Positions 24,239-33,420 of a stretch of 64,000 bases of DNA are shown here, in pieces (position 1 is the first letter of the stretch; every line of letters starts with the position of its first letter). The notes beneath the pieces were generated by a model. It saw nothing but the letters and a program-made list of their open reading frames with translations, searched no databases and was not told where the DNA came from. The position numbers and the translations under genes are program-made. The stretch is from contig CAJUSW010000009.1 in assembly GCA_910589485.1 (NCBI GenBank), positions 62,001 through 126,000 on the forward strand. The letters run 5' to 3'. The DNA is from an uncultured Duncaniella sp. Lineage in GTDB: Bacteria; Bacteroidota; Bacteroidia; Bacteroidales; Muribaculaceae.

Positions 24239-25507
24239 ATGAAAAAGATTTTCCGTTTACTCCCTGTGGTCATCGCCATGATGATAGCTCCGTCGCTATC
24301 GGCAAAGGACTATATAATTACATCGCATGGAGTGAAGAAGGATAGCACGAAGGTGCAGACCAAGGCTATCCAGGCTGTTATTGACAAAGCCGAGGCCGAC
24401 GGTGGAGGCCGCATAGTGGTTCCCAAGGGTACATTCCTTACCGGTGCATTGTTTTTCAAGCCGGGCACCACTCTTCATCTCGAGGAGGGTGGATGTATCA
24501 AGGGATCTGACAACATCGAGAATTTCCCCCTGTTGCCGTCGCGTATGGAAGGTCGCAGCATCTACTACTATGCCGCGCTGATTAATGCCTATCATGTCGA
24601 TGGATTTGAGATCACCGGTCCGGGCATGGTCAATGGAAACGGATTGAAATACTGGAAGCAGTTCTGGGCATTGCGCGCCGAACGTGCCAAGGTCAACAAG
24701 TCATGTACCAATCTCGAGGTTCACCGTCCGCGACTGGTGTTCATCTGGGGATGCGATAAAGTGAAGCTCAGCGGGCCCACATTGTGCAATTCACCATTCT
24801 GGACCACACACCTGTATCAGTGTAATGATGTGATTATCGAGAATTGCCGCATAACTGCTCCCCGCGAACCGGTGCGTGCCCCTTCGAGCGATGCCATTGA
24901 TCTGGACGTATGTTCCAATGTGGTGATCCGTGACTGTTATCTCAACTGTGATGACGATGGTGTGTGCATCAAGGGCGGTAAAGGTGTGTATGCCAACCGC
25001 TCGGTCGAGAACGGTATTGTGGAGAATATTCTTGTCGAGCGCTGTGTGTTTGGCTCCAATCTGCATGGCACGCTTACTCTCGGTAGCGAGTGCATACATG
25101 CACGCAACATTGAGGTGCGCGACTGTGAGGTGAACACCGGCACAGCCATCCTCCGATTGAAGATGCGTCCCGACACATATCAGATTTACGAGAATATCAT
25201 CGTGAAGAACATCACCGGATCGAGCGGCACTGTCATTGACATGAAACCCTGGAAGCAGTTCTTTGATCTCGAGGGATCTGATGAAAAGCCCTATGGAGTT
25301 GTGAGGAATATTCTCATCGAGAATGTGGATGTCAAGGTTAAATCGCTCGGAACCATTGCCGGTAATCCTAATGACACTGTGGAGAACTTCGTGCTTAAGA
25401 ATGTCAAGGTCGAGGCTTCCAATCCAGGCTTTGAATGTGTATATCCCGCGGTGAAACTTGAAAACGTAACGATGAACGGACAACCGGTGACCAATCCGGC
25501 AAAATAA
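24239..25507 (+). CDS. GH28 polygalacturonase/rhamnogalacturonan hydrolase
   Basis: A 422-residue secreted right-handed beta-helix enzyme. A signal peptide covers residues 1-21. GH28 catalytic landmarks are present: SSDAIDLD (equivalent to the NTD box), CDDDGVCIKGG (the paired Asp box), NLHGTLTLGSE (equivalent to GHG) and RLKMRP (the RIK box). It hydrolyses galacturonan or rhamnogalacturonan chains, fitting the acetylesterase upstream. ATG 24239 is used rather than the longer frame from 24137, which overlaps the previous gene and lacks a signal peptide. The downstream 48 bases carry one copy of an intergenic repeat. Confidence 0.9.
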   Translation: MKKIFRLLPVVIAMMIAPSLSAKDYIITSHGVKKDSTKVQTKAIQAVIDKAEADGGGRIVVPKGTFLTGALFFKPGTTLHLEEGGCIKGSDNIENFPLLPSRMEGRSIYYYAALINAYHVDGFEITGPGMVNGNGLKYWKQFWALRAERAKVNKSCTNLEVHRPRLVFIWGCDKVKLSGPTLCNSPFWTTHLYQCNDVIIENCRITAPREPVRAPSSDAIDLDVCSNVVIRDCYLNCDDDGVCIKGGKGVYANRSVENGIVENILVERCVFGSNLHGTLTLGSECIHARNIEVRDCEVNTGTAILRLKMRPDTYQIYENIIVKNITGSSGTVIDMKPWKQFFDLEGSDEKPYGVVRNILIENVDVKVKSLGTIAGNPNDTVENFVLKNVKVEASNPGFECVYPAVKLENVTMNGQPVTNPAK

Positions 25508-25512
25508 ATACC

Positions 25513-25549
25513 GACTTACATATAGCGGTTAATTTTTAAGACTTGCTTA
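25513..25549 (+). repeat. Dispersed intergenic repeat A, copy 1 (short)
   Basis: GACTTACATATAGCGGTT, then AATTTTTAAGACTTGCTTA. It fills the gap between the GH28 gene and tilS. Related copies lie at 26883-26966, 53281-53475 and 54096-54135. Confidence 0.75.
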
Positions 25550-25555
25550 ATTTTG

Positions 25556-26884
25556 ATGAGCGTTATTGATACCGTCTCAAATTTTGTAAATAAGCACCTC
25601 CCTCGGTCCGGCCGCGTTATCGTCGGGCTGAGTGGAGGTGCCGATTCTGTTGCACTTCTGGTAGCACTTGTTGATGCCGGGGTGGAATGTGTGGCGGCGC
25701 ATTGTAATTTCCATCTCCGAGGAGAGGAAAGTAATCGTGATCACCGTTTTTGCGAGGAGTTATGCGGACGGCTGGGAGTCGAACTCCTCTCTCGGGATTT
25801 TGATGTCGCTGCCCGTCAAGCCGAGACTTCTGAATCCGTTGAGATGGCATGTCGCTCGTTGCGCTATGATTGGTGGCGAGGACTGATTGAGGCCGGTAAG
25901 GGCGATTTCATCGCTGTCGGTCATCACAGAGAGGATAATGTCGAGACATTCTTCATAAACCTATTAAGAGGTAGTGGCATCACCGGGCTGAAGGGGATGT
26001 TGCCGGTCAATGGACATGTAATACGTCCGATGTTGCAATTGTCCCGCCCGCAGATTGAGGAGTTCCTCACGTCGCGTGGTTACACGTGGGTTGTTGATCG
26101 CACCAATCTTGAAAATGAATACAGGCGCAATAAGTTGCGGAATATTATCCTTCCGGTAATTGAACGGGAATTTTCCGGAGCGATGGACTCCATCGAGAGG
26201 TCCATTGAGATCCTGAGGGATACCCAATCGTTTTATGCAGATGCGGTATCATCGGGCGTTGGCAGATATGTCCGTGAAAATGGAGATGTGGATGTGAAGA
26301 CGATGGTTGAGAACGAGCCTCATCACTCTACGCTGTTGTATGAATTGCTGTCGGAAAAGGGTTTCTCTTTCTCGCAGATAAAGAATGTCATTGATGGTGT
26401 GAAGGATGGTCGTTCTGGACAAGTCTTTGAGGTCAAGGAGCAGGAATATGTGCTTGACCGCGGGATATTGCGCCTCATGGCAGATGAGTCGTGTTGGCGC
26501 GAGGTGTCATCGACCGATCTGCATGAATTGCCCCTGTCCGTGGAAACAATTCTGGCAGATGTGTTTTTTGAGAAGATGAGGACTAAAAGTCTCGATCGTG
26601 ATTCTCTGTATCTTGACTCTTCGGCACTGGAGGGAGATCCTGTATGGTCGCTCCGGTCCTGGAGTAAAGGTGACAGGATATCGCCGTTCGGAATGAAAGG
26701 TTCACGTCTGGTCAGCGACCTGTTCAATGATGCGAAGTATTCGGCCATCCAAAAAAACTCGACCCCGCTGTTGTTTCGCAACCGGGAGCTGCTTTGGGTT
26801 GTTGGATTAAGAACATCCCGTCATTTCCAGGTGAGGGAATCGTCGGGCTATGTGATAAAGATTTCAATGATAAGTAAGTCGTAA
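25556..26884 (+). CDS. tilS: tRNA(Ile)-lysidine synthase TilS
   Basis: A 442-residue PP-loop ATPase with the signature GLSGGADSVALL at residues 22-33, followed by an HCNFHLRGEES region and a VGHHREDNVET motif (about 123-133), both characteristic of TilS. The C-terminal section (from about residue 360) carries the TilS substrate-binding domain. It converts C34 of tRNA-Ile(CAU) to lysidine, so that AUA is read as Ile, and is essential in most bacteria. The start is ATG 25556, not the overlapping TTG 25553. The last codons and stop run into repeat A copy 2. Confidence 0.93.
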   Translation: MSVIDTVSNFVNKHLPRSGRVIVGLSGGADSVALLVALVDAGVECVAAHCNFHLRGEESNRDHRFCEELCGRLGVELLSRDFDVAARQAETSESVEMACRSLRYDWWRGLIEAGKGDFIAVGHHREDNVETFFINLLRGSGITGLKGMLPVNGHVIRPMLQLSRPQIEEFLTSRGYTWVVDRTNLENEYRRNKLRNIILPVIEREFSGAMDSIERSIEILRDTQSFYADAVSSGVGRYVRENGDVDVKTMVENEPHHSTLLYELLSEKGFSFSQIKNVIDGVKDGRSGQVFEVKEQEYVLDRGILRLMADESCWREVSSTDLHELPLSVETILADVFFEKMRTKSLDRDSLYLDSSALEGDPVWSLRSWSKGDRISPFGMKGSRLVSDLFNDAKYSAIQKNSTPLLFRNRELLWVVGLRTSRHFQVRESSGYVIKISMISKS

Positions 26885-26966
26885 AAATTAATGCACAAAT
26901 AACTGCGATTTATTAGTGCAAGCTCTTTAGGACTTACATATAGCGGTTCTTTTTAAGACTTACTTA
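26883..26966 (+). repeat. Dispersed intergenic repeat A, copy 2
   Basis: Extends from the tilS stop to the ATG of the next gene, filling the gap completely. The left end TAAAAATTAATGCAC and the right end TTTTTAAGACTTACTTA are imperfect inverted repeats. The core GCAAGCTCTTTAGGAC, then TTACATATAGCGGTT, matches the 53281 copy in reverse. Confidence 0.75.
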
Positions 26967-27520
26967 TGGAAATAATAATAAAAGGTATGGTATGCCACCA
27001 CTGCGTGGAAGCGGTGGGGCGTGTGATAAGGTCGGCCGGCCTGACCCCGGTGGAGGTGACTTTGGGGCGGGCTGAGATTCGCGAGCATCTTGATGATAAA
27101 TCTCTCCACATGCTCGACAGCCTTCTATCCTCCGAGGGCTTTACCCGTATTCTCGATTCGGAAAGTAAACTCGTTGAGGAGACCAAGCGGGCTGTCATTC
27201 ATCACGTGCGCCAGCCCCACGAGTGCAGGCTCAACTTATCAGTGTGTCTGGAGAAGCAGTTGTCAATGCCTTACGACACTATCAGCCGAGTGTTCTCTGC
27301 TCACGAGGGCAGGACCATTGAGAAGTATCAGATGGCCCAGCGAGTGGAGTGGGTGAAGGAACTGCTTGGCTATGGCCAGATGACCATAAGCGAGATTGCT
27401 GATTCCACCGGATATTCGAGCGTGGCTCATCTGTCGCGCCAGTTCAAGAATCTTACCGGTATGACACCCACCGAATATCTGCGTTCATCAATGCACCGGT
27501 CGGGACTTAATGAGGTATAA
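26966..27520 (+). CDS. HMA-like domain fused to AraC-type regulator
   Basis: A 184-residue fusion. Residues 1-65 look like a heavy-metal-associated fold with GMVCHHCV (residues 7-14), the G-M-x-C-x-x-C metal loop of copper chaperones. Residues 110-178 are an AraC-type double helix-turn-helix (SEIADSTGYSSVAHLSRQFK contains the second recognition helix; the end T-G-M-T-P-T-E-Y-L-R is typical). The protein may sense a soft metal (Cu(I), Zn(II)) or a thiol state and regulate genes directly. No metal transporter or P-type ATPase lies beside it, so the target is unknown. Its ATG lies at the last base of repeat A copy 2. Confidence 0.8.
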   Translation: MEIIIKGMVCHHCVEAVGRVIRSAGLTPVEVTLGRAEIREHLDDKSLHMLDSLLSSEGFTRILDSESKLVEETKRAVIHHVRQPHECRLNLSVCLEKQLSMPYDTISRVFSAHEGRTIEKYQMAQRVEWVKELLGYGQMTISEIADSTGYSSVAHLSRQFKNLTGMTPTEYLRSSMHRSGLNEV

Positions 27521-27550
27521 ACACAATAGAGAGATCAAAGAAATAAAAGC

Positions 27551-28816
27551 ATGTCGTTGCCGTTTTTCATATCGCGCCATCTGTCGTTGAGGTCTTCCGG
27601 ACAAAGTGGATCTACAGGTATATTGGTTGCAGTGACCGGAGTGTCGTTGTCGGTTATAGTCATGATAATATCCATATCGGTGATGATGGGTTTCAGGCAT
27701 GAAATCAGGCAGAAGGTCATAGGATTCGATTCGCAGATTTCAATCGGGGTGAGGCCGGTGGTCACATCCGATACCGTGACCGATATAGCATCCCAGACGT
27801 TGATCTCCCGCCGGGATCTTTTGCCGGTCTATGATGTATTGCCTCGCGATGCCAAGGTGAATTTTTCGGTCAGGCAACCGGCTATTCTGAAAACTCCCGA
27901 CAATTTTTCCGGCTCGGTGATAAAGGGAGTCGATGCTGATTACGACTGGAGCTTTATCCGCGGAAATCTTGTGGAAGGGGTTGTGCCTGATTTCAATTCT
28001 GATAGCACTATGTATCATATTGTGGTGTCGCGCACCTTGTCGCGGACACTCGGCTTGGAACTTGGCGACAAGCTGGACGCCTATTTCCTCGGCAATGATA
28101 CCTATCGGGCGCGCCGGTTGAAGATATCGGGAATATATGATACCCACTTCAGCGAGTATGACCGTAACATGGTGTTCGGCTCCCTCGGAATGTTGCAGCA
28201 GGTTGCCGGTGTCCCCGACTCATGTGCCACGCTCGTTGAGATAAATGGATTGCCCGACGATGATGCTATTGACGCCACAGCCTCGGCGATTGCCAATACT
28301 TACATCGAGCAGCTGTACACGGGAAAATCCGACAGGCATTATGCTGTGGTGAACATCCACGACAGCGCGGCGATTTTTTTCAATTGGCTACTCTTGCTTG
28401 ACACAAATGTATCGGTGATACTTACGCTCATGTCGTTGCTCACTGCTCTTACCTTGGTGTCGTCACTGTTCATCCTTATTTTGCGCAGGGTAAATATGAT
28501 AGGCATTCTGAAAGCGCTCGGTGCATCCAACCGCATGATAAGATACACATTCGTGATTCTTGCTACCCGTCTTCTGATTGTGGGTCTGCTTATCGGGAAT
28601 GTGATAGGAGTGGGGCTGCTATATGTACAGCGGGCCACCGGACTGGTGCCATTGGATCCTGACGCCTACTATCTTGATCACGTGCCCGTGATGATTGATT
28701 GGGGGACGATAGCGATACTCAATATCTCGATAATAGCCGTGTCGTTTCTTGTTCTGCTGATTCCGTCGGCGATAGTGACCACTATCCCTCCGTCCAGGGC
28801 TATAAACTATGAATAA
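27551..28816 (+). CDS. FtsX-like ABC permease (LolC/LolE type)
   Basis: A 421-residue inner-membrane protein with one N-terminal helix (about residues 25-48), a large periplasmic domain (about 50-275) and three C-terminal helices (near 285, 330 and 380), the MacB/LolC-E fold of lipoprotein-release and efflux permeases. A partner ATPase is not adjacent. In Bacteroidetes this permease often stands alone while its LolD-like ATPase is elsewhere. It starts 31 bases after the AraC fusion gene, so the two may share a transcript. Lipoprotein sorting to the outer membrane is the most likely role. Confidence 0.8.
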   Translation: MSLPFFISRHLSLRSSGQSGSTGILVAVTGVSLSVIVMIISISVMMGFRHEIRQKVIGFDSQISIGVRPVVTSDTVTDIASQTLISRRDLLPVYDVLPRDAKVNFSVRQPAILKTPDNFSGSVIKGVDADYDWSFIRGNLVEGVVPDFNSDSTMYHIVVSRTLSRTLGLELGDKLDAYFLGNDTYRARRLKISGIYDTHFSEYDRNMVFGSLGMLQQVAGVPDSCATLVEINGLPDDDAIDATASAIANTYIEQLYTGKSDRHYAVVNIHDSAAIFFNWLLLLDTNVSVILTLMSLLTALTLVSSLFILILRRVNMIGILKALGASNRMIRYTFVILATRLLIVGLLIGNVIGVGLLYVQRATGLVPLDPDAYYLDHVPVMIDWGTIAILNISIIAVSFLVLLIPSAIVTTIPPSRAINYE

Positions 28817-28939
28817 TGGTCGCGGCCGATCAATGGCGCGTATATAGCGGTCCCAAAGGGGCTATGTGGGTTGCTAAGGATTTGTCCCGGTCTGTATCAT
28901 AGGGCATCCCCATCCTGAAAAAGCCTACATGGTAAATAC

Positions 28940-28974
28940 CAAAGAGGCAACGCCGTCACGGAGTCGCCTCTTTG
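28940..28974 (+). terminator. Hairpin downstream of the permease gene
   Basis: CAAAGAGGC (28940-28948) and GCCTCTTTG (28966-28974) form a perfect 9-bp stem with a 17-base loop and no strong U-tract. It lies 124 bases after the permease stop. Confidence 0.5.
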
Positions 28975-29007
28975 ATAATAAACCAATCATTATCACATTT
29001 CTTGCAA

Positions 29008-29092
29008 TGGAAAAAGTAATCTTGCTATGTACTATTACAACATAGCATGCCGGAATAATGTTCACGGATAATTGATTTTTCCGGCATTTTTC
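29008..29092 (+). ncRNA. Possible small structured RNA or leader
   Basis: A small ORF (ATG 29008, 12 codons, TAG 29044) overlaps an inverted repeat GCTATGT/ACATAGC (about 29023-29045), followed by a terminator-like stem, ATGCCGGAA (29047-29055) with TTCCGGCAT (29079-29087) and TTTTTC. The arrangement could be a small RNA, but no promoter is obvious and the assignment is weak. Apart from this, the 28817-29305 gap holds only hairpins. Confidence 0.3.
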
Positions 29093-29262
29093 TTTTCCCA
29101 TCCATTGAAGTATTAACCGCGTTAAAATTAATTATATATTTCGTCCTGTACAAATTTTAGAATAGGGGTGTCATGCGAATATGTGTTAATATTCCGGTTG
29201 CAAAATCAAAATTTGGCAATTGAAACATCTCGAAAATGTTTGACCCACGAGCTATAAAAGAA

Positions 29263-29299
29263 AAATCAAGCGATTTGGCTTTCGCTAATCGCTTGATTT
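29263..29299 (-). terminator. tRNA-Gly terminator
   Basis: AAATCAAGCGATT and AATCGCTTGATTT form a near-perfect 13-bp stem. On the minus strand it lies just downstream of tRNA-Gly and is followed by a U-rich stretch. Confidence 0.75.
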
Positions 29300-29305
29300 C
29301 CAGGG

Positions 29306-29378
29306 AGCGGTAAACGAGGCTCGAACTCGCGACCCTCAGCTTGGGAAGCTGATGCTCTACCAACTGAGCTACTACCGC
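29306..29378 (-). tRNA. tRNA-Gly(CCC)
   Basis: A 73-base cloverleaf on the minus strand: acceptor GCGGTAG with TTACCGC, anticodon loop TTCCCAA in the stem TCAGC/GCTGA (anticodon CCC, reads GGG), and T-loop TTCGAGC. No CCA is encoded. Confidence 0.92.
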
Positions 29379-29558
29379 ATGACGGAGTTTCTCTGATTTC
29401 GATACAAAATTAGACATTTTTTTTGAAATCCCCAACAGAAATTCTCTTTTTAACGGATATTTTTACATATGGGATTGCGTGGCCCCTTAGGTCAAGAAAC
29501 AAATATTAACTTCTGAAATATTTTCAGGGTTGCGCCTATTGTGTAATTTTGTAATGCA

Positions 29559-29957
29559 ATGGATCGACGTCGTTTTTGTAAAATAGCTACACTCGCAGTT
29601 GGGGCGCTTGGCCTGAGTGCCGTTGATGCGCAAGCCTCGCGTCTAAGCGGGCAAGCCACGCCATCTCTAAAGATGCCGTGCGCGTGCCGTGTGACGGTAA
29701 TACGCAAGGAGTGTTACATGGATATTCAGTCGCTTTATCTTGATGATCCTGACGAGGGGGCATGCCCTGCTTGTGAATGTGGCGACACGTGGACGTTTAG
29801 CTGCGGGAGCATTTGTCCTGAAGGTTTTTGCCGTCAGGCGTGGAGTGCGATAGTCTCAATTATGAATCTGGAATGTAGCAAGGGCAACGATGGTGTGAGG
29901 GTTGTGGCGTGTCCCGACGGCGCGCGCCCCGTTGTGTTTAAGGTCGTGCGGTTGTAA
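29559..29957 (+). CDS. Tat-type secreted TIGR04076-family protein
   Basis: A 132-residue protein. The N-terminus MDRRRFCKIATLAVGALGLSAVDA carries an RRRFCK twin-arginine motif and a short hydrophobic stretch, so export of a folded protein through Tat is likely. The mature part fits the TIGR04076 family: a C-x-V-T-V-I-R strand, the Cys-rich G-A-C-P-A-C-E-C-G segment, C-P-E-G-F-C-R-Q-A-W and the final GARPVVFKVVRL. Seven Cys in about 90 residues suggest metal binding or disulfides. The family's reaction is unknown. It appears to be transcribed alone. Confidence 0.75.
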   Translation: MDRRRFCKIATLAVGALGLSAVDAQASRLSGQATPSLKMPCACRVTVIRKECYMDIQSLYLDDPDEGACPACECGDTWTFSCGSICPEGFCRQAWSAIVSIMNLECSKGNDGVRVVACPDGARPVVFKVVRL

Positions 29958-29995
29958 AGAATGCGATTGTAAAGAATAGGTGGCGTAGTGGGGCG

Positions 29996-30646
29996 TCAGC
30001 GAATGAATGGTATTTTTGCGTCAGGATCAGGGATGAACGATTCATATGTCGAATCACTGTAGTAGACCACAATTCCGGTTACACATTTTCCCTTCTCGGG
30101 GGTGACGGTTATGGTGTTGGCCTGTGGCGCCTGCGTCATGTTGGCGGAATCGTTGTCGCGATTAGGATCTGTTGGTGGGTTGACCATAGGGGATTCATTT
30201 CGTGGCTCAATGTGCGATGTTCCGTGATTAGGCCCGAATGTGAAGGTCGTATCGCCGAAGTAAAAGTCTTCGTTTGCAATTTTAGCGGATGCTGATGTAT
30301 TTGCGTCAGAATCATGCTCGCTGAAAATGTTGTCTTCAATAATTGCACTATCTTGAGATTCAATGCATTGAGGTCGATTCTCAGTGCCATTTTTATCTGT
30401 TTGAGGCTCTGAGGTTTTAATATTTGCATCGGCAACCATATCTCCCTCGCCAAACATCAGCCACGAGACTGATAAGTCGGGGTAGGTGTAGTGGATTTTG
30501 CCAATGATCTCATCACTGACCTTTTTGTTACGTCCGGCCAGAAGCTGTGAAGCGGTCGGGCGGGGGATCTCACATTCATCTGCAAATTGTGTGATGCTGA
30601 TACCTCTAAAGTTTAGATACTGTTTGAGCCTTGAAACAAGATCCAT
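29996..30646 (-). CDS. XRE-family regulator with long disordered linker
   Basis: A 216-residue protein. Residues 1-65 form an N-terminal helix-turn-helix (ISITQFADECEIPRPTASQL covers helices 2-3, followed by the F-G-E-G-D-M hinge). The middle (about 75-180) is Asp/Asn/Thr/Pro-rich and probably disordered. The last 35 residues form a small beta domain. This layout is common in Bacteroidetes and phage-type repressors. ATG 30646 is preferred over 30655. It faces an AT-rich non-coding region containing TTTGCAAA palindromes, possibly its binding sites. Confidence 0.7.
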   Translation of the reverse strand: MDLVSRLKQYLNFRGISITQFADECEIPRPTASQLLAGRNKKVSDEIIGKIHYTYPDLSVSWLMFGEGDMVADANIKTSEPQTDKNGTENRPQCIESQDSAIIEDNIFSEHDSDANTSASAKIANEDFYFGDTTFTFGPNHGTSHIEPRNESPMVNPPTDPNRDNDSANMTQAPQANTITVTPEKGKCVTGIVVYYSDSTYESFIPDPDAKIPFIR

Positions 30647-30655
30647 AAATTGCAA

Positions 30656-31533
30656 ACTTTAATATTCTGAATTTTTAAATATGTGTGCAAATGTAATCAT
30701 AATTTGTCAAACATCAAAATTTATGTATGTAAAATATGGTTTGGAAATCGGAATAAGGGTGCTTCATATTTGTAAATATTGGTTTGAAAACGTAAATGAT
30801 GACAATTCTTGTTTGCAAACAGATTGACTGGTTGATTAGCTAAATATCAAGTATTTATTTAATTATATATGTGTATAATTTTGACATGCTGATTATTAGC
30901 GTGGTATTTTAGGGCGAATTTGGCATTAAGCGGAGAAGTGTGCGGATTGTTTAAAGCGTCACATTAAAAATATTTATTATTATACATACAATCAATAATA
31001 TAAATAAATTGTATAAAATATATAATGCTTGATTTTGGTCTTGGTTTTATTTTGAATATAGTTTGGATATGCAAAAGATTGGCAGTTTGCGTAAGGGAAA
31101 TTCTAAAATCGAAGTGATTCAATTTACAATTCTGAATAATTTGTAAGGTTGCAATTCGCAACTATAGAAAATGCAATCAATGCTCAACGTGATTGTATTT
31201 GCAAATCTTGATGTGTTTACGTTTTGAAACAACAACTTTGGTTGCTATTTGCAAACTCGATATGGTGAGTGAAATTCAATATACCCAAACCTAAATTCTT
31301 AATGTACTCATTATTGAAATTATCCATTTCTTACTTTTACAACAATTGATGGTTATAAAAGTGTCTGATAATGAGGATATTTAACATATGCAAGTATTTT
31401 AGATAAAATTTTAGCTGTATATTGGCGAAAATTTGCATATTTTTCACTTCCTGCGCTTTAAATGTCAATTTAGGCTAAACTATCGGCGCAAAAACGTCTT
31501 CCTCTCCTCTCCATCAGGTACATCCCTACAATG
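30656..31533. other. AT-rich non-coding stretch with TTTGCAAA palindromes
   Basis: About 0.9 kb without a convincing gene. It is strongly AT-rich compared with both flanks. It holds GTTTGCAAAC (30811-30820), ATTTGCAAAT (31197-31206) and ATTTGCAAAC (31247-31256), and a half-site ATTGCAAAC at 30649. A 65-codon frame (30964-31161, minus) is AT-rich and unlike any protein. Confidence 0.55.
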
Positions 31534-31566
31534 AAAAACGGCACAGTATTATAAAATACTGCGCCG
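31534..31566 (-). terminator. ridA terminator
   Basis: CGGCACAGTATT and its complement ATACTGCGCCG form a stem with one mismatch. On the minus strand it lies downstream of ridA and is followed by TTTTTC. Confidence 0.7.
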
Positions 31567-31606
31567 GAAAATAAAGTGATTCAACGCGGGACTATCCCCG
31601 CTGCTA

Positions 31607-31984
31607 TTAGCCTACTTCAGCGATAACCTCGATCTCTACAAGTACCTGCTTGGGGAGCTCACGCACAGCTACGGCTGAACGTGCGGGGAAAGGTTCGGTG
31701 AAAGTGCGTCCGTAAACCTCGTTCATGGGGCCAAAGAGGCTCATATCGGCGAGGAAAACGGTGGTCTTGATTACGCGGTCGATGCTTGTGCCAGCCTCGG
31801 CGAGAAGGGCCTTTACGTTAGCGAGAGACTGTTCGGTCTGGGCCTGGATGCCTTCGGGAACTTCGCCGGTGGCGGGGTTTACGGGAATCTGACCTGAGCA
31901 GAACAGGAGAGATCCACACTTGATAGCCTGGCTGTAGGGGCCGATAGCGGCGGGAGCCGCAGTTGTTGAAATTACCTCTTTCAT
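31607..31984 (-). CDS. ridA: RidA-family enamine/imine deaminase
   Basis: A 125-residue protein of the RidA (YjgF/YER057c/UK114) family. The family signature G-P-Y-S-Q-A is at residues 15-20, followed by SGQIPVNPATGE. The active-site Arg lies in FPARSAVAV (near residue 104), and the Glu in V-E-I-E-V-I-A near the C-terminus. It hydrolyses reactive 2-aminoacrylate and related enamines made by PLP enzymes, in the cytosol as a trimer. It has its own terminator at 31534-31566. Length and motifs are typical. Confidence 0.93.
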   Translation of the reverse strand: MKEVISTTAAPAAIGPYSQAIKCGSLLFCSGQIPVNPATGEVPEGIQAQTEQSLANVKALLAEAGTSIDRVIKTTVFLADMSLFGPMNEVYGRTFTEPFPARSAVAVRELPKQVLVEIEVIAEVG

Positions 31985-32058
31985 GATAGTGAAATGATTA
32001 ATAAATTAGTATTGGGGTTATGATATTATTCGGTTGTATTCATGGTTGTGTAGCGGCT

Positions 32059-33420
32059 TTACAGGTCGGTCAGAAGTATGTTTCCTTCGGCCTGGTATAT
32101 CTCATCGTTTATCTTGTTGCAGGCTGCTATCACCCGTGGAAATTCGGCGTTGAAGTTGGGGATAAAGTCATCTTCTCCAAAGTCTCGGAGTGTCCTTATC
32201 ACGTAGGACAGGGTGTAGTGGTCTATGCTGAGCGCCGGCTGTACGGGCATGTCATCGGACAGCTCCTGTTCTCCCTTTGGCGCAATTCTCACGAGCAGTC
32301 CGCAGTTGAGCAAACGGTCCACCACTACCGCGGCAAGGCGTGTGGGCATATTGCATTGCTTTGCGATCTCCATTGGGGTCATGGCCTTCTCTCCGGCTGC
32401 AAACCTTTTTACAACTACCGAGAGCATTGCGATGGAGACTTTGCGGCGGTAGTTTTCCGAGATATTCACGATCTGACGGTTGAAACTGAATAGCGATATA
32501 TTCTGTGCCGAACAGCATATCAAGGCTCCTGCGAGCGTTATGAGCCACGAGAGTTGCATCCATATGAGCATCAACGGAAGGAATGAGAACGAGCCGTAGA
32601 TGGCGTTGTATTTGGACACGTAGAGCTGTCCGGTGACAAACAGCCACTGCAATGCCTGGAATGCGGTTCCTGCGATTGCTCCCGCTGGAAAAGCATTCTT
32701 GAACTTTACCTTGGTGTTGGGGATGAGCATGTAGGCTCCGGTGAAGAACAACCATGCAAAGAAGAAACTCAGGCAGTCGAGCGCAAATTCCAGCAACGGG
32801 GTCACGAATTCAAATGGAAGCAGACGCTGGATTGCTGTTGACATAAATATCTGTAGACCTCCCGAGCATATCATCAGTACGGGGAGGATTATACAGATGG
32901 CCAGATAGTCGGTGACTTTTCTGAATATGGAGCGGTCAATGGTGACGCCCCACACCTGGTTGAATGTCTCCTCTACGCTGTCGAGCAACGATACGATGGT
33001 CCAGAAAAGGAACACGATGCCTACGCCTACAAACAGCCCCTCGGAAGCCTGTGCAAGGCAGGAGTCCACGAAGGAAAATGCCATCTCCAGAGCTTTGTGC
33101 TGAGATGGGAAATAGCGGTACAGCTGTGATTGCAGCAGGTTCTGGAAGCCGAATCCGCGTCCTATGGCGAATACCAACGCGAGTGCGGGCACTATCGCCA
33201 GGAGGGTGCGGTAAGTCATGGCACAGGCTTTGCTCTGCAGGTCGGTGCTCATGAAGGTTTTCACCGTCAGGTTGATTGTTTTGATAGTGTTCACTTTCAA
33301 CGTGGTCCGGTGGTCTTCCCATATGCCTTCCGACCAGTAGGCCCACGTAGAGGTGGCACGGGCGACGAGGCGCCCGAACTTATCCTTCATCCGTTCGGTG
33401 AAACTCTTGTTATTCTTCAT
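32059..33420 (-). CDS. YihY/BrkB-family membrane protein with C-terminal winged helix
   Basis: The 453-residue protein has about six membrane helices (residues about 60-330), with the YihY/virulence factor BrkB signature region around F-W-T-I-V-S-L-L-D-S and the conserved P-N-T-K-V near residue 215. The last 110 residues are soluble and look like a winged-helix domain (MTPMEIAKQC, then LAAVVVDRLL). It was once called ribonuclease BN, which is incorrect; the real role is unknown, possibly envelope transport. Its start overlaps the upstream lipoprotein gene by 11 bases, so rel, the lipoprotein gene and this gene probably form one leftward operon. Confidence 0.88.
   Translation of the reverse strand: MKNNKSFTERMKDKFGRLVARATSTWAYWSEGIWEDHRTTLKVNTIKTINLTVKTFMSTDLQSKACAMTYRTLLAIVPALALVFAIGRGFGFQNLLQSQLYRYFPSQHKALEMAFSFVDSCLAQASEGLFVGVGIVFLFWTIVSLLDSVEETFNQVWGVTIDRSIFRKVTDYLAICIILPVLMICSGGLQIFMSTAIQRLLPFEFVTPLLEFALDCLSFFFAWLFFTGAYMLIPNTKVKFKNAFPAGAIAGTAFQALQWLFVTGQLYVSKYNAIYGSFSFLPLMLIWMQLSWLITLAGALICCSAQNISLFSFNRQIVNISENYRRKVSIAMLSVVVKRFAAGEKAMTPMEIAKQCNMPTRLAAVVVDRLLNCGLLVRIAPKGEQELSDDMPVQPALSIDHYTLSYVIRTLRDFGEDDFIPNFNAEFPRVIAACNKINDEIYQAEGNILLTDL

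Noticed and set aside
29157..29435. A 92-codon frame on the minus strand
   Set aside because: It covers tRNA-Gly and its terminator in an antisense or same-strand shadow, so it is not a gene.
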